A stretch of 64,000 nucleotides of DNA, taken from assembly GCF_003112555.1 (NCBI RefSeq), contig NZ_BEWB01000004.1:496001-560000 (forward strand), in the 5' to 3' direction. Below the pieces are notes generated by a model. That model searched no databases and was not told where the DNA came from. It was given only the letters and a program-made list of their open reading frames with translations. This stretch comes from Streptomyces coelicoflavus (lineage in GTDB: Bacteria; Actinomycetota; Actinomycetes; Streptomycetales; Streptomycetaceae). The stretch's first letter is position 1; each line of letters opens with the position of its first letter. The position numbers and the translations under genes are program-made. Below, in pieces: positions 40,273-52,122 of the stretch.

Positions 40273-40931
40273 GCGCGCCGGTCCGGGTCGTGATCTGCGA
40301 CGACCAGGCACTGATCCGCACCGGCCTGGCGACGATCGTCGACGCCCAGCCCGACCTGGAGGTGGTCGGAGAGTGCGGGGACGGGCAGGCCGGGGTCGAC
40401 CTGGCACGCGAACTGCGCCCGGACGTCGTGGTGATGGACATCCGCATGCCGGTCCTCGACGGCCTCGAAGCGACCCGGCTGCTGGCCGGCGCCGGGGTGC
40501 AGCACCCCGTCAAGGTGCTCGTGGTCACGACGTTCAACCTCGACGAGTACGTCTACGAGGCGCTGCGCGCGGGCGCGAGCGGCTTCCTGCTCAAGGACGC
40601 GCCCCCGGACCGGCTGCTGCACGGCATCCGCACCGTGGCCATGGGCGCCGCGCTCCTCGACCCCGACGTGACACGCCGCCTCGTGGGCCGCTACGCCGCC
40701 CGGATCCGGCCCGCCGAGGGCAGCACCACCCGCGACCTCCCGCTCACCCCGCGGGAGACGGAGGTCCTGCGCCTGATCGCGGACGGGCTCTCCAACAGCG
40801 AGATCGCCGCGACCCTCGTGATCAGCCCCGAGACCGTCAAGACCTTCGTCTCCCGCATCCTCACCAAGCTCGACCTGCGCGACCGCGTCCAGGCGGTCGT
40901 CTTCGCCTACCGGCACGGGCTGGTGACCTGA
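40269..40931 (+). CDS. LuxR-family response regulator
   Basis: The 220-residue protein has a receiver domain (ICDDQALIRTGL with the acidic pair at 11-12, phosphorylated Asp57 in VVVMDIRMP, Lys near residue 108 in FLLKDAPP). A C-terminal LuxR-type HTH (LTPRETEVLRLIADGLSNSEIAATL) is also present. It is coupled to the kinase by ATGA and probably controls the CPBP-kinase-regulator operon and other targets. A strong hairpin follows 86 bases downstream. Confidence 0.95.
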   Translation: MSAPVRVVICDDQALIRTGLATIVDAQPDLEVVGECGDGQAGVDLARELRPDVVVMDIRMPVLDGLEATRLLAGAGVQHPVKVLVVTTFNLDEYVYEALRAGASGFLLKDAPPDRLLHGIRTVAMGAALLDPDVTRRLVGRYAARIRPAEGSTTRDLPLTPRETEVLRLIADGLSNSEIAATLVISPETVKTFVSRILTKLDLRDRVQAVVFAYRHGLVT

Positions 40932-41016
40932 GCCGTCGCACGGGAGCCGCCGCACCCCCCCCCGACGGCAGTCCGGCGCCGGATGCGAACAGCCCGGCGC
41001 GCTCCGCCAACCGCGG

Positions 41017-41041
41017 GCCGCGGGCCATCGTGGCCCGCGGC
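41017..41041 (+). terminator. Strong hairpin after the two-component operon
   Basis: GCCGCGGGCC-ATCGT-GGCCCGCGGC forms a perfect 10-base-pair stem with a 5-base loop between the response regulator and the DinB-like gene. It is probably the transcription terminator of the upstream operon. Confidence 0.65.
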
Positions 41042-41158
41042 GGGCGCGGTCGGACAGCGTGTTGTGAGCCATCGGCCGCGGACGGGGGCGGGGCCGTTCG
41101 AGAAGGGGCCGGAACACTTCGGCCGGCGCCGAAACAACCGGCCCATAGCGTGCGGGAC

Positions 41159-41629
41159 ATGAACCACACGCCAACCGCCACGACCTCCCGCACGCCCGCC
41201 GCCGCGGTCACCGGCATGGTCGACCACGTCCTCGCCCTGGCCGCCACCTGGACCCGCTGGGACGGCCGGCCCGCGCACGCCGACGGGCGCGTCCACACCC
41301 CGCACAAGGCGATCCGCCGGGTGGCCGACCACATGATCGACCACCTCGCGGAACTGGAGGCCCGGCTGGCGGGGGAGGAGACGCAGCCCGACCACTGGCA
41401 CGCCTCCGCGGTCACCACGGACGCCGACCGCGCCCGCTTCACCGGCGAGGACCTCGACGAGGCCCGCAGCCGCCTCACCCGGCTCGCCCGGATCTGGGCC
41501 AACCGCCTCGACGCGCTCACCGACGAGCAGCTCGACCACTCGCCCGGCGAGGGCTGGAGCTTCCGCGAACTCGCCCTCCACCTGGCGGAGTCCGTGTACT
41601 ACGCCGACGCGGTGGGTGACCTGTCGTGA
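41159..41629 (+). CDS. DinB-like superfamily protein
   Basis: The 156-residue protein begins MNHTPTATTSRTPAAAVT. KAIRRVADHMIDHLAELEARL, a long helix with His, and the C-terminal EGWSFRELALHLAESVYYAD resemble the DinB/YfiT four-helix fold, whose members use three His to bind metal and often transfer small thiols. Several His line up (His57, His61, and the one in ALHLAES), which fits. Its stop overlaps the start of an isocitrate-lyase-family gene (GTGA). The function is unknown. Confidence 0.7.
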   Translation: MNHTPTATTSRTPAAAVTGMVDHVLALAATWTRWDGRPAHADGRVHTPHKAIRRVADHMIDHLAELEARLAGEETQPDHWHASAVTTDADRARFTGEDLDEARSRLTRLARIWANRLDALTDEQLDHSPGEGWSFRELALHLAESVYYADAVGDLS

Positions 41630-42378
41630 CCGCGTTCGCCCAGCTCCACCGCCCCGGCGAGCCGTTGCTCCTCCCGTGCGCCTGGGACCACGCCTCCGCG
41701 CTCGCCCTCGCCGGGCACGGCTTCTGCGCCGTCGGCACGACCAGCCTCGGCGTCGCGGCGGCGGCCGGGCTGCCCGACGGGGCGGCGGCCACCCGCGACG
41801 AGACCCTGCGGCTGGCCCTCACCCTCGGCTCGGCCCCCCTCCTGCTCTCCGTCGACGCGGAGGACGGGTTCAGCGAAGACCCCGACGAGGTGGGGGAGCT
41901 GGCGCGGCAGCTGGCCGCGGTCGGCGCCGTCGGCATCAACCTGGAGGACACCCTCGGGCCCGCCGCCCGGCACGCCGCGAAGATCACCGCGGTCCGCCGG
42001 GCCGCCCCCGGCCTGTTCGTCAACGCCCGTACGGACACGTACTGGTCGGGCGACGGCGACTGGTCCGAGACCCTGCGGCGCCTGGACGCCTACCGTGAGG
42101 CCGGAGCCGACGGCGTCTTCGTCCCCGGCCTCACCGACCCCGCCCGCATCGCGTCCCTCACCGCCCGCTTCGACGTCCCCCTCAACATCCTGTACACACC
42201 CGCCGGCCCCTCCCTCGCGCACCTCGCCGACCTCGGCGTGGCCCGCGTCAGCCTCGGCTCGCTGCTCTACCGGCGGGCACTGGGCGCCGCCCTGGAGACG
42301 GCCGCCGGCCTCCGGGCGGGCCGGGATCCGGGCGGTCCGGCGCCGACGTACGACGAGGTGCGGGCGCTGACCGGCTAA
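41626..42378 (+). CDS. Isocitrate lyase/PEP mutase family protein
   Basis: The 250-residue protein starts at GTG 41626. LLLPCAWDHASALALAGHGFCAVGTTS is the family start, SVDAEDGFSEDP gives the metal-site acidic pair, and NLEDTLGP and VNARTDTYW follow. The PEP mutase signature EDK...NS is not present, so phosphonate synthesis is unlikely; it is probably a C-C or C-P lyase-like family member of unknown substrate, as common in actinobacteria. It is coupled to the DinB-like gene and ends tail-to-tail with the TetR gene, overlapping by 4 bases. Confidence 0.87.
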   Translation: MTAFAQLHRPGEPLLLPCAWDHASALALAGHGFCAVGTTSLGVAAAAGLPDGAAATRDETLRLALTLGSAPLLLSVDAEDGFSEDPDEVGELARQLAAVGAVGINLEDTLGPAARHAAKITAVRRAAPGLFVNARTDTYWSGDGDWSETLRRLDAYREAGADGVFVPGLTDPARIASLTARFDVPLNILYTPAGPSLAHLADLGVARVSLGSLLYRRALGAALETAAGLRAGRDPGGPAPTYDEVRALTG

Positions 42379-42977
42379 CCGGCGGCCCCCACACACTCCC
42401 CGTCCCGGTCCGCCCGCGGCCAGTTCTCCAGCGCCACGTGCAGGGCGTCGACCGCCTTGTCCCAGGACGCCCGCACGTCGCGCGGGGCGCCGAAGCCCCC
42501 GGAGGCCTCCAGCGCGCAGTAACCGTGGAAGGTGGAGCGCAGCAGGCGTACGGCATCGGTGAGGTCGGGTTCGGTCAGGCCGTAGGCGCGCAGCATGCCG
42601 TAGGTGATCTCGGCGGTGCGGCGCAGGGCGGGGGAGTCGGCCACCAGGGCCTGGTCGACGCGGATCTGGGTGGCGGCGTAGCGGCCGGGGTGGCGCAGGG
42701 CGTACGCCCGGTAGGCGCCGGCGAAGGCGGCCAGCGCCTCCTTCCCGGCCCGGCCGGCCACCGCCTGCGCGATCTCCTCGATCAGCTCCCCGCCGGCCAG
42801 CAGCGCGACCCGGACCCGCAGGTCCTGGAGGTTCCTGACGTGCGTGTACAGGCTGGCGTCGCGCACTCCGAAGCGCCGGGCCAGGGCGGAGACGGTGACC
42901 GCTTCGAACCCGGTCTCGTCGGCCAGGTCGGCTGCCGCGGCGACGACGCGGTCCGTGGTAAGACCCACTCGGGGCAT
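42375..42977 (-). CDS. TetR-family regulator
   Basis: The 200-residue protein has the N-terminal TetR HTH (DRVVAAAADLADETGFEAVTVSALARRFGVRDASLYTHVRNLQDLRV, residues 9-54 by position) and a C-terminal helical domain ending in HGYCALEASGGFG, a WHG-type TetR C domain. The nearest divergent target is the PHP protein gene starting at 43129, with a 151-base region between them that includes an AGGAATCCCAGG-like segment near 42990-43010. Self-regulation is also likely. Confidence 0.9.
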   Translation of the reverse strand: MPRVGLTTDRVVAAAADLADETGFEAVTVSALARRFGVRDASLYTHVRNLQDLRVRVALLAGGELIEEIAQAVAGRAGKEALAAFAGAYRAYALRHPGRYAATQIRVDQALVADSPALRRTAEITYGMLRAYGLTEPDLTDAVRLLRSTFHGYCALEASGGFGAPRDVRASWDKAVDALHVALENWPRADRDGECVGAAG

Positions 42978-43128
42978 GGGCCACCTTCCTGCAACCTGGG
43001 ATTCCTAGGTTTCATGCTAGGTCAGGGCGGGCGGCAGTCGCGGCTCACCCGTACGTCGTTCAACGTTCACCTTCCGCGCCGATTCTCCTCGGAGCCGCGC
43101 ACGGCGGCGGTAATCAGGAGGAACACGC

Positions 43129-44844
43129 ATGGGGCACGGACACGGACACGGACACGCGCACGGCCACCACCACGGACACCCGCACGGCCACGAGCACGAC
43201 GCCCCGTCGGCCCTGCCCGCCGCCTTCGACACCAGCGTCCCCGACGAGGCACTGAGTCCCGAACAGCAGTCCCGCCGCGGGCTGCTCCGTCGCGCGGGGC
43301 TGCTCGGCGCCGGACTGGCCGCCGGATCCGTCCTCGCCCAGACCGCCACCGCCGCCCCGGCGCGGGCCGCGGGCAACGGCCGCCGCGGCAAGGGTTTCCT
43401 CTGGCTGGCCGGCGACCACCACATCCACACCCAGTACAGCAGCGACGGCAAGTACCGCGTCGTCGACCAGGTCCGCCAGGGCGCCCGGCACGGCATGGAC
43501 TGGCTGGTCATCACCGACCACGGCAGCGCCACCCACGCGAAGATCGGCGTGGAGAAGGTCAACCCGGACATCCGCGAGGCCCGCGACGCCCACGAGGACA
43601 CCCTCGTCTTCCAGGGCCTGGAGTGGAACATCCCGGCCGCCGAGCACGGCACCGTCTTCGTCCACCCCGGCAAGCACGAGGTCTCCGTCCTCAAGCAGTT
43701 CGAGACCGACTACGACGGCGGCGTCAAGGGCGCGGGCGACTCCACCCCCGCCAACGAGGCCCTCGCCATCGCCGGACTCTCCTTCCTCGCCGACCAGGTC
43801 AAGCGGCGCAAGGTCAAGGACGCCCTGATGCTCGCCAACCACCCGGCGCGCAAGGGCATCGACTCCCCGCACGAGATCCGCGCCTGGCGCGACGCCACCT
43901 CCCGCGGCCACCAGATCGCCGTCGGCTTCGAGGGCGCCCCGGGCCACCAGGCGGGCGGCCTGCCGAAGCCGCTGGGCCCGGGCGGCGCCCGCGGCATCTA
44001 CGACGGCAGCCCGGGCGCCAACTCCTTCGCCGGCTACCCGCTGGAGAGCTACCGCACCTGGGGCGGCTTCGACTGGATGACCGCCACCGTCGGCGGCCTG
44101 TGGGACAGCCTCATCGCCGAGGGCCGCCCCTGGTGGATCACCGCCAACTCCGACTCCCACCAGGTCTACGCCGACACCGGAGCCCGCGGCGGCGGCGACT
44201 TCAACGCCAACGGCCGCTACGACGACCCGGTCTACGCCGGGCAGATCGACATCACCCAGAACGACTTCTGGCCCGGCCAGTACAGCCGCACCCACGTCGG
44301 CTCCGACGGCTTCTCCTACGCCGCCGTCATGGACGGCATCCGCGCCGGCCGCGTCTGGGTCGACCACGGGCAGCTCATCAGCGGCCTCGACGTCCGCGTC
44401 TCCGGCGGCGGCCGCTGGGCCACGCTCGGCGGCGCCCTGCACGTCCGCAGGGGCACCCGGGTCACCCTGTCCGTCGACGTCGCCCTGGCCGGCGGCCCCA
44501 ACTGGGCGGGATTCGTACCCAAGCTGGCCCGCGTGGACGTCATCCAGGGCGACGTGACCGGACCGGCCGCCGACAAGGACACCTTCACCGCGCCGTCCGC
44601 GCGGGTCGTCAAGTCGTACGAGGTCAACAAGGACAGCGGCACCGTCCGCCTCACCTACGACCTCGGCCGCGTCGACCGCCCCGTCTACGTCCGCACCCGC
44701 GGCACCGACGGCAACCGGTCCGCCGTCGGCGCGCTGGGCGCCAAGGTCGACCCGGCGGGCCCCGCCATCGACGTCGTCGGCGACGCCGACCCGTGGCGCG
44801 ACCTGTGGTTCTACTCCAACCCGGTGTGGGTCCTCCCGTCGTGA
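43129..44844 (+). CDS. Tat-exported PHP-domain metallo-phosphoesterase with His-rich N-terminus
   Basis: The 571-residue protein has a strong AGGAGG site. Residues 1-24 contain 12 His (a Gly-His alternating run), followed by a Tat signal at about 48-70 (SRRGLLRRAGLLGAG) and an Ala-rich cut site near residue 80. From residue 90 it is a PHP/CehA-type hydrolase: GDHHIHTQYSSDG (His98 and His100), ITDHGS, LEWNIP, LANHPARKG and ITANSDSHQ supply the metal ligands. The C-terminal 130 residues form a beta-sandwich. It should act outside the cell after folding with its metals. The His-rich head in front of the Tat signal is unusual. Confidence 0.85.
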   Translation: MGHGHGHGHAHGHHHGHPHGHEHDAPSALPAAFDTSVPDEALSPEQQSRRGLLRRAGLLGAGLAAGSVLAQTATAAPARAAGNGRRGKGFLWLAGDHHIHTQYSSDGKYRVVDQVRQGARHGMDWLVITDHGSATHAKIGVEKVNPDIREARDAHEDTLVFQGLEWNIPAAEHGTVFVHPGKHEVSVLKQFETDYDGGVKGAGDSTPANEALAIAGLSFLADQVKRRKVKDALMLANHPARKGIDSPHEIRAWRDATSRGHQIAVGFEGAPGHQAGGLPKPLGPGGARGIYDGSPGANSFAGYPLESYRTWGGFDWMTATVGGLWDSLIAEGRPWWITANSDSHQVYADTGARGGGDFNANGRYDDPVYAGQIDITQNDFWPGQYSRTHVGSDGFSYAAVMDGIRAGRVWVDHGQLISGLDVRVSGGGRWATLGGALHVRRGTRVTLSVDVALAGGPNWAGFVPKLARVDVIQGDVTGPAADKDTFTAPSARVVKSYEVNKDSGTVRLTYDLGRVDRPVYVRTRGTDGNRSAVGALGAKVDPAGPAIDVVGDADPWRDLWFYSNPVWVLPS

Positions 44845-45368
44845 CACCCGCCGCCTCCGTGCCGTACGTCCTCGGCCTCGACACGGGCACGACGACCCTG
44901 CGCGAGGCCGACCACCTGCTCCGGGCGCTCGCCGCCGAACTCGCTCTTCCGGAGGGCGTCTTCGGCTGCACACACCTGGTGCGGGACGGTCGTCCGCGCG
45001 TCTCCCTGTCCCTTGCCGCCGAGGCGGAGCCGGTCCTGCGCACCGTCCGGGACCGGCTCACCGAGCAGGGCTACGAGGTGAGTGAGGGCGCTCCCGACGA
45101 AACCGGCCGTGCCGTCCTCTTCCCGGGTGCCGACGTCCTCACCGGCACGCTCACGCTCGCCGAACTGCTGGCACGCTCCGCGATCGACCGGGTGACGGTG
45201 CTGGGCACGCCGGGCGAACCGGCCCCGGAAACCCGGCTGGTGACCCGGGAGCACGTCCGGCCGCACTGGCAGGACGGCCGCCTCGTCCTGGCCGCCATGC
45301 CCGCCACGGGCGGCATTCTCGTGCCCTTCGAGGACCCAAACCCGACACCGTGCTGCGCGGACCACTGA
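44841..45368 (+). CDS. Hypothetical protein coupled to the PHP gene
   Basis: The 175-residue protein starts at GTG 44841 within the stop of the PHP gene (GTGA). No signal peptide or membrane segment is visible. LGLDTGTTTLREADHLLRALAAEL begins a mixed alpha/beta protein; GCTHLV and the C-terminal PCCADH contain three Cys and two His that could bind metal. I recognise no family. The coupling suggests a role linked to the exported metalloenzyme, possibly metal handling; this is inference. Confidence 0.6.
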   Translation: MTPAASVPYVLGLDTGTTTLREADHLLRALAAELALPEGVFGCTHLVRDGRPRVSLSLAAEAEPVLRTVRDRLTEQGYEVSEGAPDETGRAVLFPGADVLTGTLTLAELLARSAIDRVTVLGTPGEPAPETRLVTREHVRPHWQDGRLVLAAMPATGGILVPFEDPNPTPCCADH

Positions 45369-45450
45369 CAGGGTCCGGGACCGCGGTGCGCGGACCGACG
45401 ACAGGTCCGTAACCGCCGTGCGCGGACCACCGACGGCTCCGTAAGGTGGC
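45354..45450. repeat. Three imperfect direct repeats of 32-33 bases
   Basis: Three copies begin with TGCGCGGACC at 45354, 45387 and 45419. They share a GACAGGTCCG-like middle and a CCGCGG or CCGCCG end, covering the 3' end of the hypothetical gene and the start of the gap before the MFS gene. There are too few copies, and no spacer structure, for CRISPR. The function is unknown. Confidence 0.6.
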
Positions 45451-45520
45451 CGCGGACCTGACAGCGGGCGGCGGGGGAGGCGACCGGCATGCGGCGGCGG
45501 GGGAGAGCGGCGGCGGGCCG

Positions 45521-46783
45521 GTGACCCAGGAGGCACGGGACACGGGGCGAGCGCCCGACCGTTCCTCCGGGGAGCGCCGGCCGCTGTGGCGGCAACGGGA
45601 CTTCGGCGTCTTCTGGGCTGCGCAGACCCTCTCCGTCCTCGGCGACTCCTTCGCGCTGATCGCCCTGCCCCTGCTGGTGCTGGAGGCGACCGGGTCGATC
45701 GCGCGGATGGGGCTGCTGACCGCCGTCGGCGGCGCGGCGGCCGTCCTCGCCGCCGTCTTCGCAGGTACGGTCGTCGACCGCGTCGACCGCCGTGGACTGC
45801 TCATCGGCTGCGACCTCGCGCGCATGGTCCTGTACGGGCTGATTCCCCTGGTGTGGCTGCTCGGCCCGCAGGTCTGGCTCCTGTACGCCGTCCTGCCGCT
45901 GTGCGAGGCCGTCGGCATGTTCTTCGCCGTCGGCTACGTCACCGTCGTGCGCGGCCTGGTCGGCACCGAACAGCTCACCGAGGCCAACGCACGCCTCAAC
46001 GCCACCGCGGCGGCGGCCGGGGTCCTCGGGCCGCTGTGCGCCGGCGTGGTGGCCGCCTGGTCCGGACCGGCCGCGGCCGTCGGCGTGGACGCCGCCAGCT
46101 TCGGCGTCTCGGCCGGCCTCGTCGCCGCCGTCCGGTTCCGGCCCCGCCCCGCCGACGACCCGGAAAAGGGAGAGCGCCCCGGACTGTGGCAGGACCTGCG
46201 CACCGGCGTCGCCTTCCTGCGCGGCCAGCCCGTGCTGCGCGCGCTCACCGTGCTGTTGTGCTGCTTCAGCTTCCTCACCCTCGGTCTGAACGACCTGGTG
46301 ATCTACCACCTCAAGCACGACCTCGGCCACGACGACGGCACGGTCGGCACCGTCATGGCCGTCGGTGCCCTCGGCACCATCACCGGCGCGCTGTTGGTGG
46401 CCCCGGTGCGCCGGACGCTCGGCTTCGGACGGACCTGGACCGGCGCCGTGGCCGTGTGCGGCCTGGCTTTCGCGTGCCTGGGCCGGGCCGGTGGCGTGCC
46501 CGCCGTCGCCCTGCTCAGCGCCGCCTTCCTGGCCTGCGTGGGCATGGCGGGCACCTGCTCCATGTCCCTGCGGCAGGAGGTGACCCCGGAGTACCTGCTC
46601 GGCCGGGTCACCTCCGCCTACTGGACCCTCCAGTACTCCGCCGCCCCCGTCGGCGCGGCGGTGCTCACCTGGGCGGCGGAGGAGCACGGCACCACACCGG
46701 TCGCCCTGGTGGCCGGAACCTGCTGCGTCCTCATCGCCGTGGCCGCGCTGTTCACCCCGGTCCGCAGGGCCGGGCGGGCCTGA
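45521..46783 (+). CDS. MFS transporter (DHA3/MFS_3 type)
   Basis: The protein has about 420 residues and 12 hydrophobic segments. LWRQRDFGVFWAAQTLSVLGDSF is the standard start of the MFS_3 group, followed by AGTVVDRVDRRGLLIGCDLAR (motif A region). LLSAAFLACVGMAGTCSMSLRQEVTPEYLLGRV is another landmark. Members include enterobactin and macrolide exporters; the substrate here is unknown. The start is uncertain: GTG 45521 gives a normal N-terminus, while GTG 45446 would add 25 low-complexity residues. It converges with aldO. Confidence 0.85.
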   Translation: MTQEARDTGRAPDRSSGERRPLWRQRDFGVFWAAQTLSVLGDSFALIALPLLVLEATGSIARMGLLTAVGGAAAVLAAVFAGTVVDRVDRRGLLIGCDLARMVLYGLIPLVWLLGPQVWLLYAVLPLCEAVGMFFAVGYVTVVRGLVGTEQLTEANARLNATAAAAGVLGPLCAGVVAAWSGPAAAVGVDAASFGVSAGLVAAVRFRPRPADDPEKGERPGLWQDLRTGVAFLRGQPVLRALTVLLCCFSFLTLGLNDLVIYHLKHDLGHDDGTVGTVMAVGALGTITGALLVAPVRRTLGFGRTWTGAVAVCGLAFACLGRAGGVPAVALLSAAFLACVGMAGTCSMSLRQEVTPEYLLGRVTSAYWTLQYSAAPVGAAVLTWAAEEHGTTPVALVAGTCCVLIAVAALFTPVRRAGRA

Positions 46784-46798
46784 GCCCGCCGGTGCGGT

Positions 46799-49482
<2,684 letters not shown>

Positions 49483-49513
49483 GCCACGGACGCGCCCCGC
49501 GGCGGCCCGTCGG

Positions 49514-51991
49514 TCAGGGGTTGGCCTGCATCTGCACGGCGACCCGGTCGAAGCGGCGGGCGGCGAGGTCCTGGCGGGTGATGGTCCAGTACAGGATCGA
49601 CATGGGGAAGCCCGCCCACTGCGCGAGCAGCACCCAGGCGTCGCGGTCCGAGAGCGGAGCCTCGTCGTCCGGCTCGGCGGAGCCGGCCACCGGGTCGCCG
49701 TAGTCGTCGAAGTTGGCGGCGTGACCGCCGAGCTGCCAGCCCCCGCCGCCGTCCCGCTGGTCGGACCACACCTCCCGCAGCGTCTCGGCGTGGGGGTGCC
49801 GGGCGAGCGTCGCGGCGTCGGGCGGTGTGGTCGGCAGGGACACCCCGGGCACGAGCCGCAGGTCGCCGACGTCGCGCAACTCGGCGTCCAGTTCCTCCGG
49901 GGTGTCGTACTCGTAGACCTCGTAGTCGGGGGACGACTCCCGTTCCTCCACCGGGACCCCGGCCGGCACGTACACGGCGCCGCCCTCGGGCCAGGGCTCC
50001 AGATCGGCGTTGACGAACAGGAGCAGGGAGCCGTCCGGCGGGAGCGGCAGGTCGGTCGCCCCCGGGGGCACCGCGGAGAGGTCGAGCGTCGCGATGAGCT
50101 GGTGGTCCGACGCGTACTCGTCCTCCGCGCCGGCCGCCCCGTGGCGGTCGCCGGGGGTGGGGACGTCCGGCGGGAGCATCAGCGGGCCGCCGAGCCTGCC
50201 CACCACCGGGCCGTTCCCGTCGGCCGCCATCCGCAGCATCGGGCGGGCGAGGCCGAGCCACCGGTCCACGTCGGGCGCCGGAACGCCCCGCTCCAGGGCC
50301 TGCTCCCGGAAGCGGTCGAGCCACCACAGCGTCGCGGGCGGCAGGGTCCGCGCGGCCGGGGCCAGCACCCCCTCGCCGAACTCCCAGCCCGGTTCCGGCG
50401 CCACGACGCCCGGCTCGCCCCGACCGGCGAGCCACTCCGCCGCCGACCGGCGCGCCGTCTCGGACCCGCCGTCCAGCGCCGTCCGCGCCGCGTCCCGGGC
50501 GCCCGCGTGGTCGCCGAGCACCCGGCGCGCGGCCAGGCGGTGCCGCGAGGCGCCGAGCGCGATCGACGTCAGCCGGGGGACCAGTGTCCCGGGCACCTCG
50601 GGGAAGCACTCGAGGACGGTCAGCATCAGGTGGATGGTGTCGACGGCCTCCTGATCGGGGTGCGTCCTGGTGTCGAAGCCGTCCAGGTACTCGGCCACCA
50701 GGTCCGGCCGCTCGGCGAACAGCGGCCACCACCGCACGGCGTCCCCGGGGGTCAGGACCGCCCCGACGGGCCGGCCGAACGCCCCGGTGGTGCGGGTGGT
50801 CAGGAGCGCCGCTACCCGCCGGTCGGCGTCGGTCGCCCCGGCCTGCCGCAGGGCGTCCCGCAGCACGCGGACGTCGGACGTCCGCGCCAGCCACCGCTCG
50901 ACGCCGGGCCAGAAGGAGGCGCCCTCCAGGCGGGCGGCGGCGACCCGGGTGTCCAGCTCCGCGAGGAGTTCGGCGTCGCCCGGCGGCACCGTCCGCGGGA
51001 CGGGGACCGCGGCCCCGGGCCCACTCGCCAGGGCCGCCCGGTCGGCCGTCCGGCGCAGCTGCCTCGCGCGCTCCGCGTCCAGCGGCCGCCCTTCCGGCGC
51101 TTCCAGCGCGTCCTCGATCGCCGCGCAACCGCCGTCGAGGTCGGCCAGACGTCCCAGGACACCGGCGAGCCGGTCCGGGGCCGCGGCCGGCAGGTGCGGG
51201 CGCAGCACCGCCACCTGGCGGGGCCCCTCCAGCCAGGCCAGCGAGGCGAGTGCGTCGGCCCGCACCCCAGCGTCCTCGTCCACGGCCAGCGCGGCGAGCA
51301 GGGCGGCGTGCCGTTCGACGTTCGAAGCGCACCGGACCGCCGCGAACCGGCGGTGGTCGGTGTCCGCCGCGGCGACGACCTCGGCGACGGCCTCGGCGTG
51401 CCGGGCGAGGAACGCGTCGCCGGCCTCGTTCGCCAGGAGCGTGCGCCGGGGCGGCCAGCGTCTGTCCGGGCGTATGCGGAGCAGCGTCGTCAGTGTCGTG
51501 TGCACGGGCGTGCGCCCGCCCGCGCCGCCGACGCGGGCGACTTCGGCCAGGAGGGCGGGCGTCCACCGCGCCCGCACCTCCTGGGACTCGGCGGACCGCG
51601 CCCAGACGGCGTCCACCACGTCGTCGGCCAGCGTGCCGAGCCAGGCGGCGGAATCCGACCGGTCGGATCCGGCGACCGCGTGCAGCAGCCGCCCGAACCG
51701 GGCGAGGACGCCGGCCGGCGCGTCCCGGTGGACCACGAGCCGAGCGGCGTCGGCGGCCTCCGGGTCCGCCTCCGGCCGCCGGTCCGCGACGCCGTCGCCC
51801 TCGTCGCCGCCGTCGCCCGGTGCGTCCAGGACCTCCGGCCCCGTGCCGTGCAGGACGTACGCGACCGCGCCGTCGAGGACACGCCCCGGCGTCAGCGGTG
51901 CCAGGCGGGTGCGCAGCGCGGCCGCGAGGCCGGCCGGCGCACCCGTCACGAGCCGGACGCCGCCGGTGTTCTCTGTCTCTTCCTGTGCCAT
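49514..51991 (-). CDS. Large protein with HEAT-like solenoid and C-terminal DUF1963 domain
   Basis: The 825-residue protein begins MAQEETENTGGV. Residues about 100-560 are made of repeated Ala/Leu/Arg-rich helix pairs (for example AALLAALAVDEDAGVRADALASLAWLEGP), which look like HEAT-type solenoid repeats. Residues about 600-825 resemble DUF1963/YwqG: LGGPLMLPPDVPTP, QLIATLDLSAVPPG, GSLLLFVNADLEPWPEGG, VYVPAG, and WQLGGHAANFDDYGDP near the end. No membrane part or catalytic motif is visible. It may be a scaffold; the function is unknown. Confidence 0.7.
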   Translation of the reverse strand: MAQEETENTGGVRLVTGAPAGLAAALRTRLAPLTPGRVLDGAVAYVLHGTGPEVLDAPGDGGDEGDGVADRRPEADPEAADAARLVVHRDAPAGVLARFGRLLHAVAGSDRSDSAAWLGTLADDVVDAVWARSAESQEVRARWTPALLAEVARVGGAGGRTPVHTTLTTLLRIRPDRRWPPRRTLLANEAGDAFLARHAEAVAEVVAAADTDHRRFAAVRCASNVERHAALLAALAVDEDAGVRADALASLAWLEGPRQVAVLRPHLPAAAPDRLAGVLGRLADLDGGCAAIEDALEAPEGRPLDAERARQLRRTADRAALASGPGAAVPVPRTVPPGDAELLAELDTRVAAARLEGASFWPGVERWLARTSDVRVLRDALRQAGATDADRRVAALLTTRTTGAFGRPVGAVLTPGDAVRWWPLFAERPDLVAEYLDGFDTRTHPDQEAVDTIHLMLTVLECFPEVPGTLVPRLTSIALGASRHRLAARRVLGDHAGARDAARTALDGGSETARRSAAEWLAGRGEPGVVAPEPGWEFGEGVLAPAARTLPPATLWWLDRFREQALERGVPAPDVDRWLGLARPMLRMAADGNGPVVGRLGGPLMLPPDVPTPGDRHGAAGAEDEYASDHQLIATLDLSAVPPGATDLPLPPDGSLLLFVNADLEPWPEGGAVYVPAGVPVEERESSPDYEVYEYDTPEELDAELRDVGDLRLVPGVSLPTTPPDAATLARHPHAETLREVWSDQRDGGGGWQLGGHAANFDDYGDPVAGSAEPDDEAPLSDRDAWVLLAQWAGFPMSILYWTITRQDLAARRFDRVAVQMQANP

Positions 51992-52122
51992 GCGGAAATC
52001 CTAGGGAGCACCCGGAGGTAAATCGGTGGTGCGCTCCCGCGGACGGTGGTTAGAGTGGTCAGCGTTCAGGTGGCCGCTTCGCCGCGCCACTCACTCCTAC
52101 GGGATCTCGGAGGTGTTGACCG

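Noticed and set aside
41626..42378. PEP mutase, which would mark a phosphonate cluster
   Set aside because: The EDK...NS signature of PEP mutase is missing and no phosphonopyruvate decarboxylase is nearby; the gene is outside the LysR-controlled locus and coupled to a DinB-like gene.
45354..45450. CRISPR array
   Set aside because: Three imperfect copies follow each other directly with no unique spacers and no cas genes are nearby.
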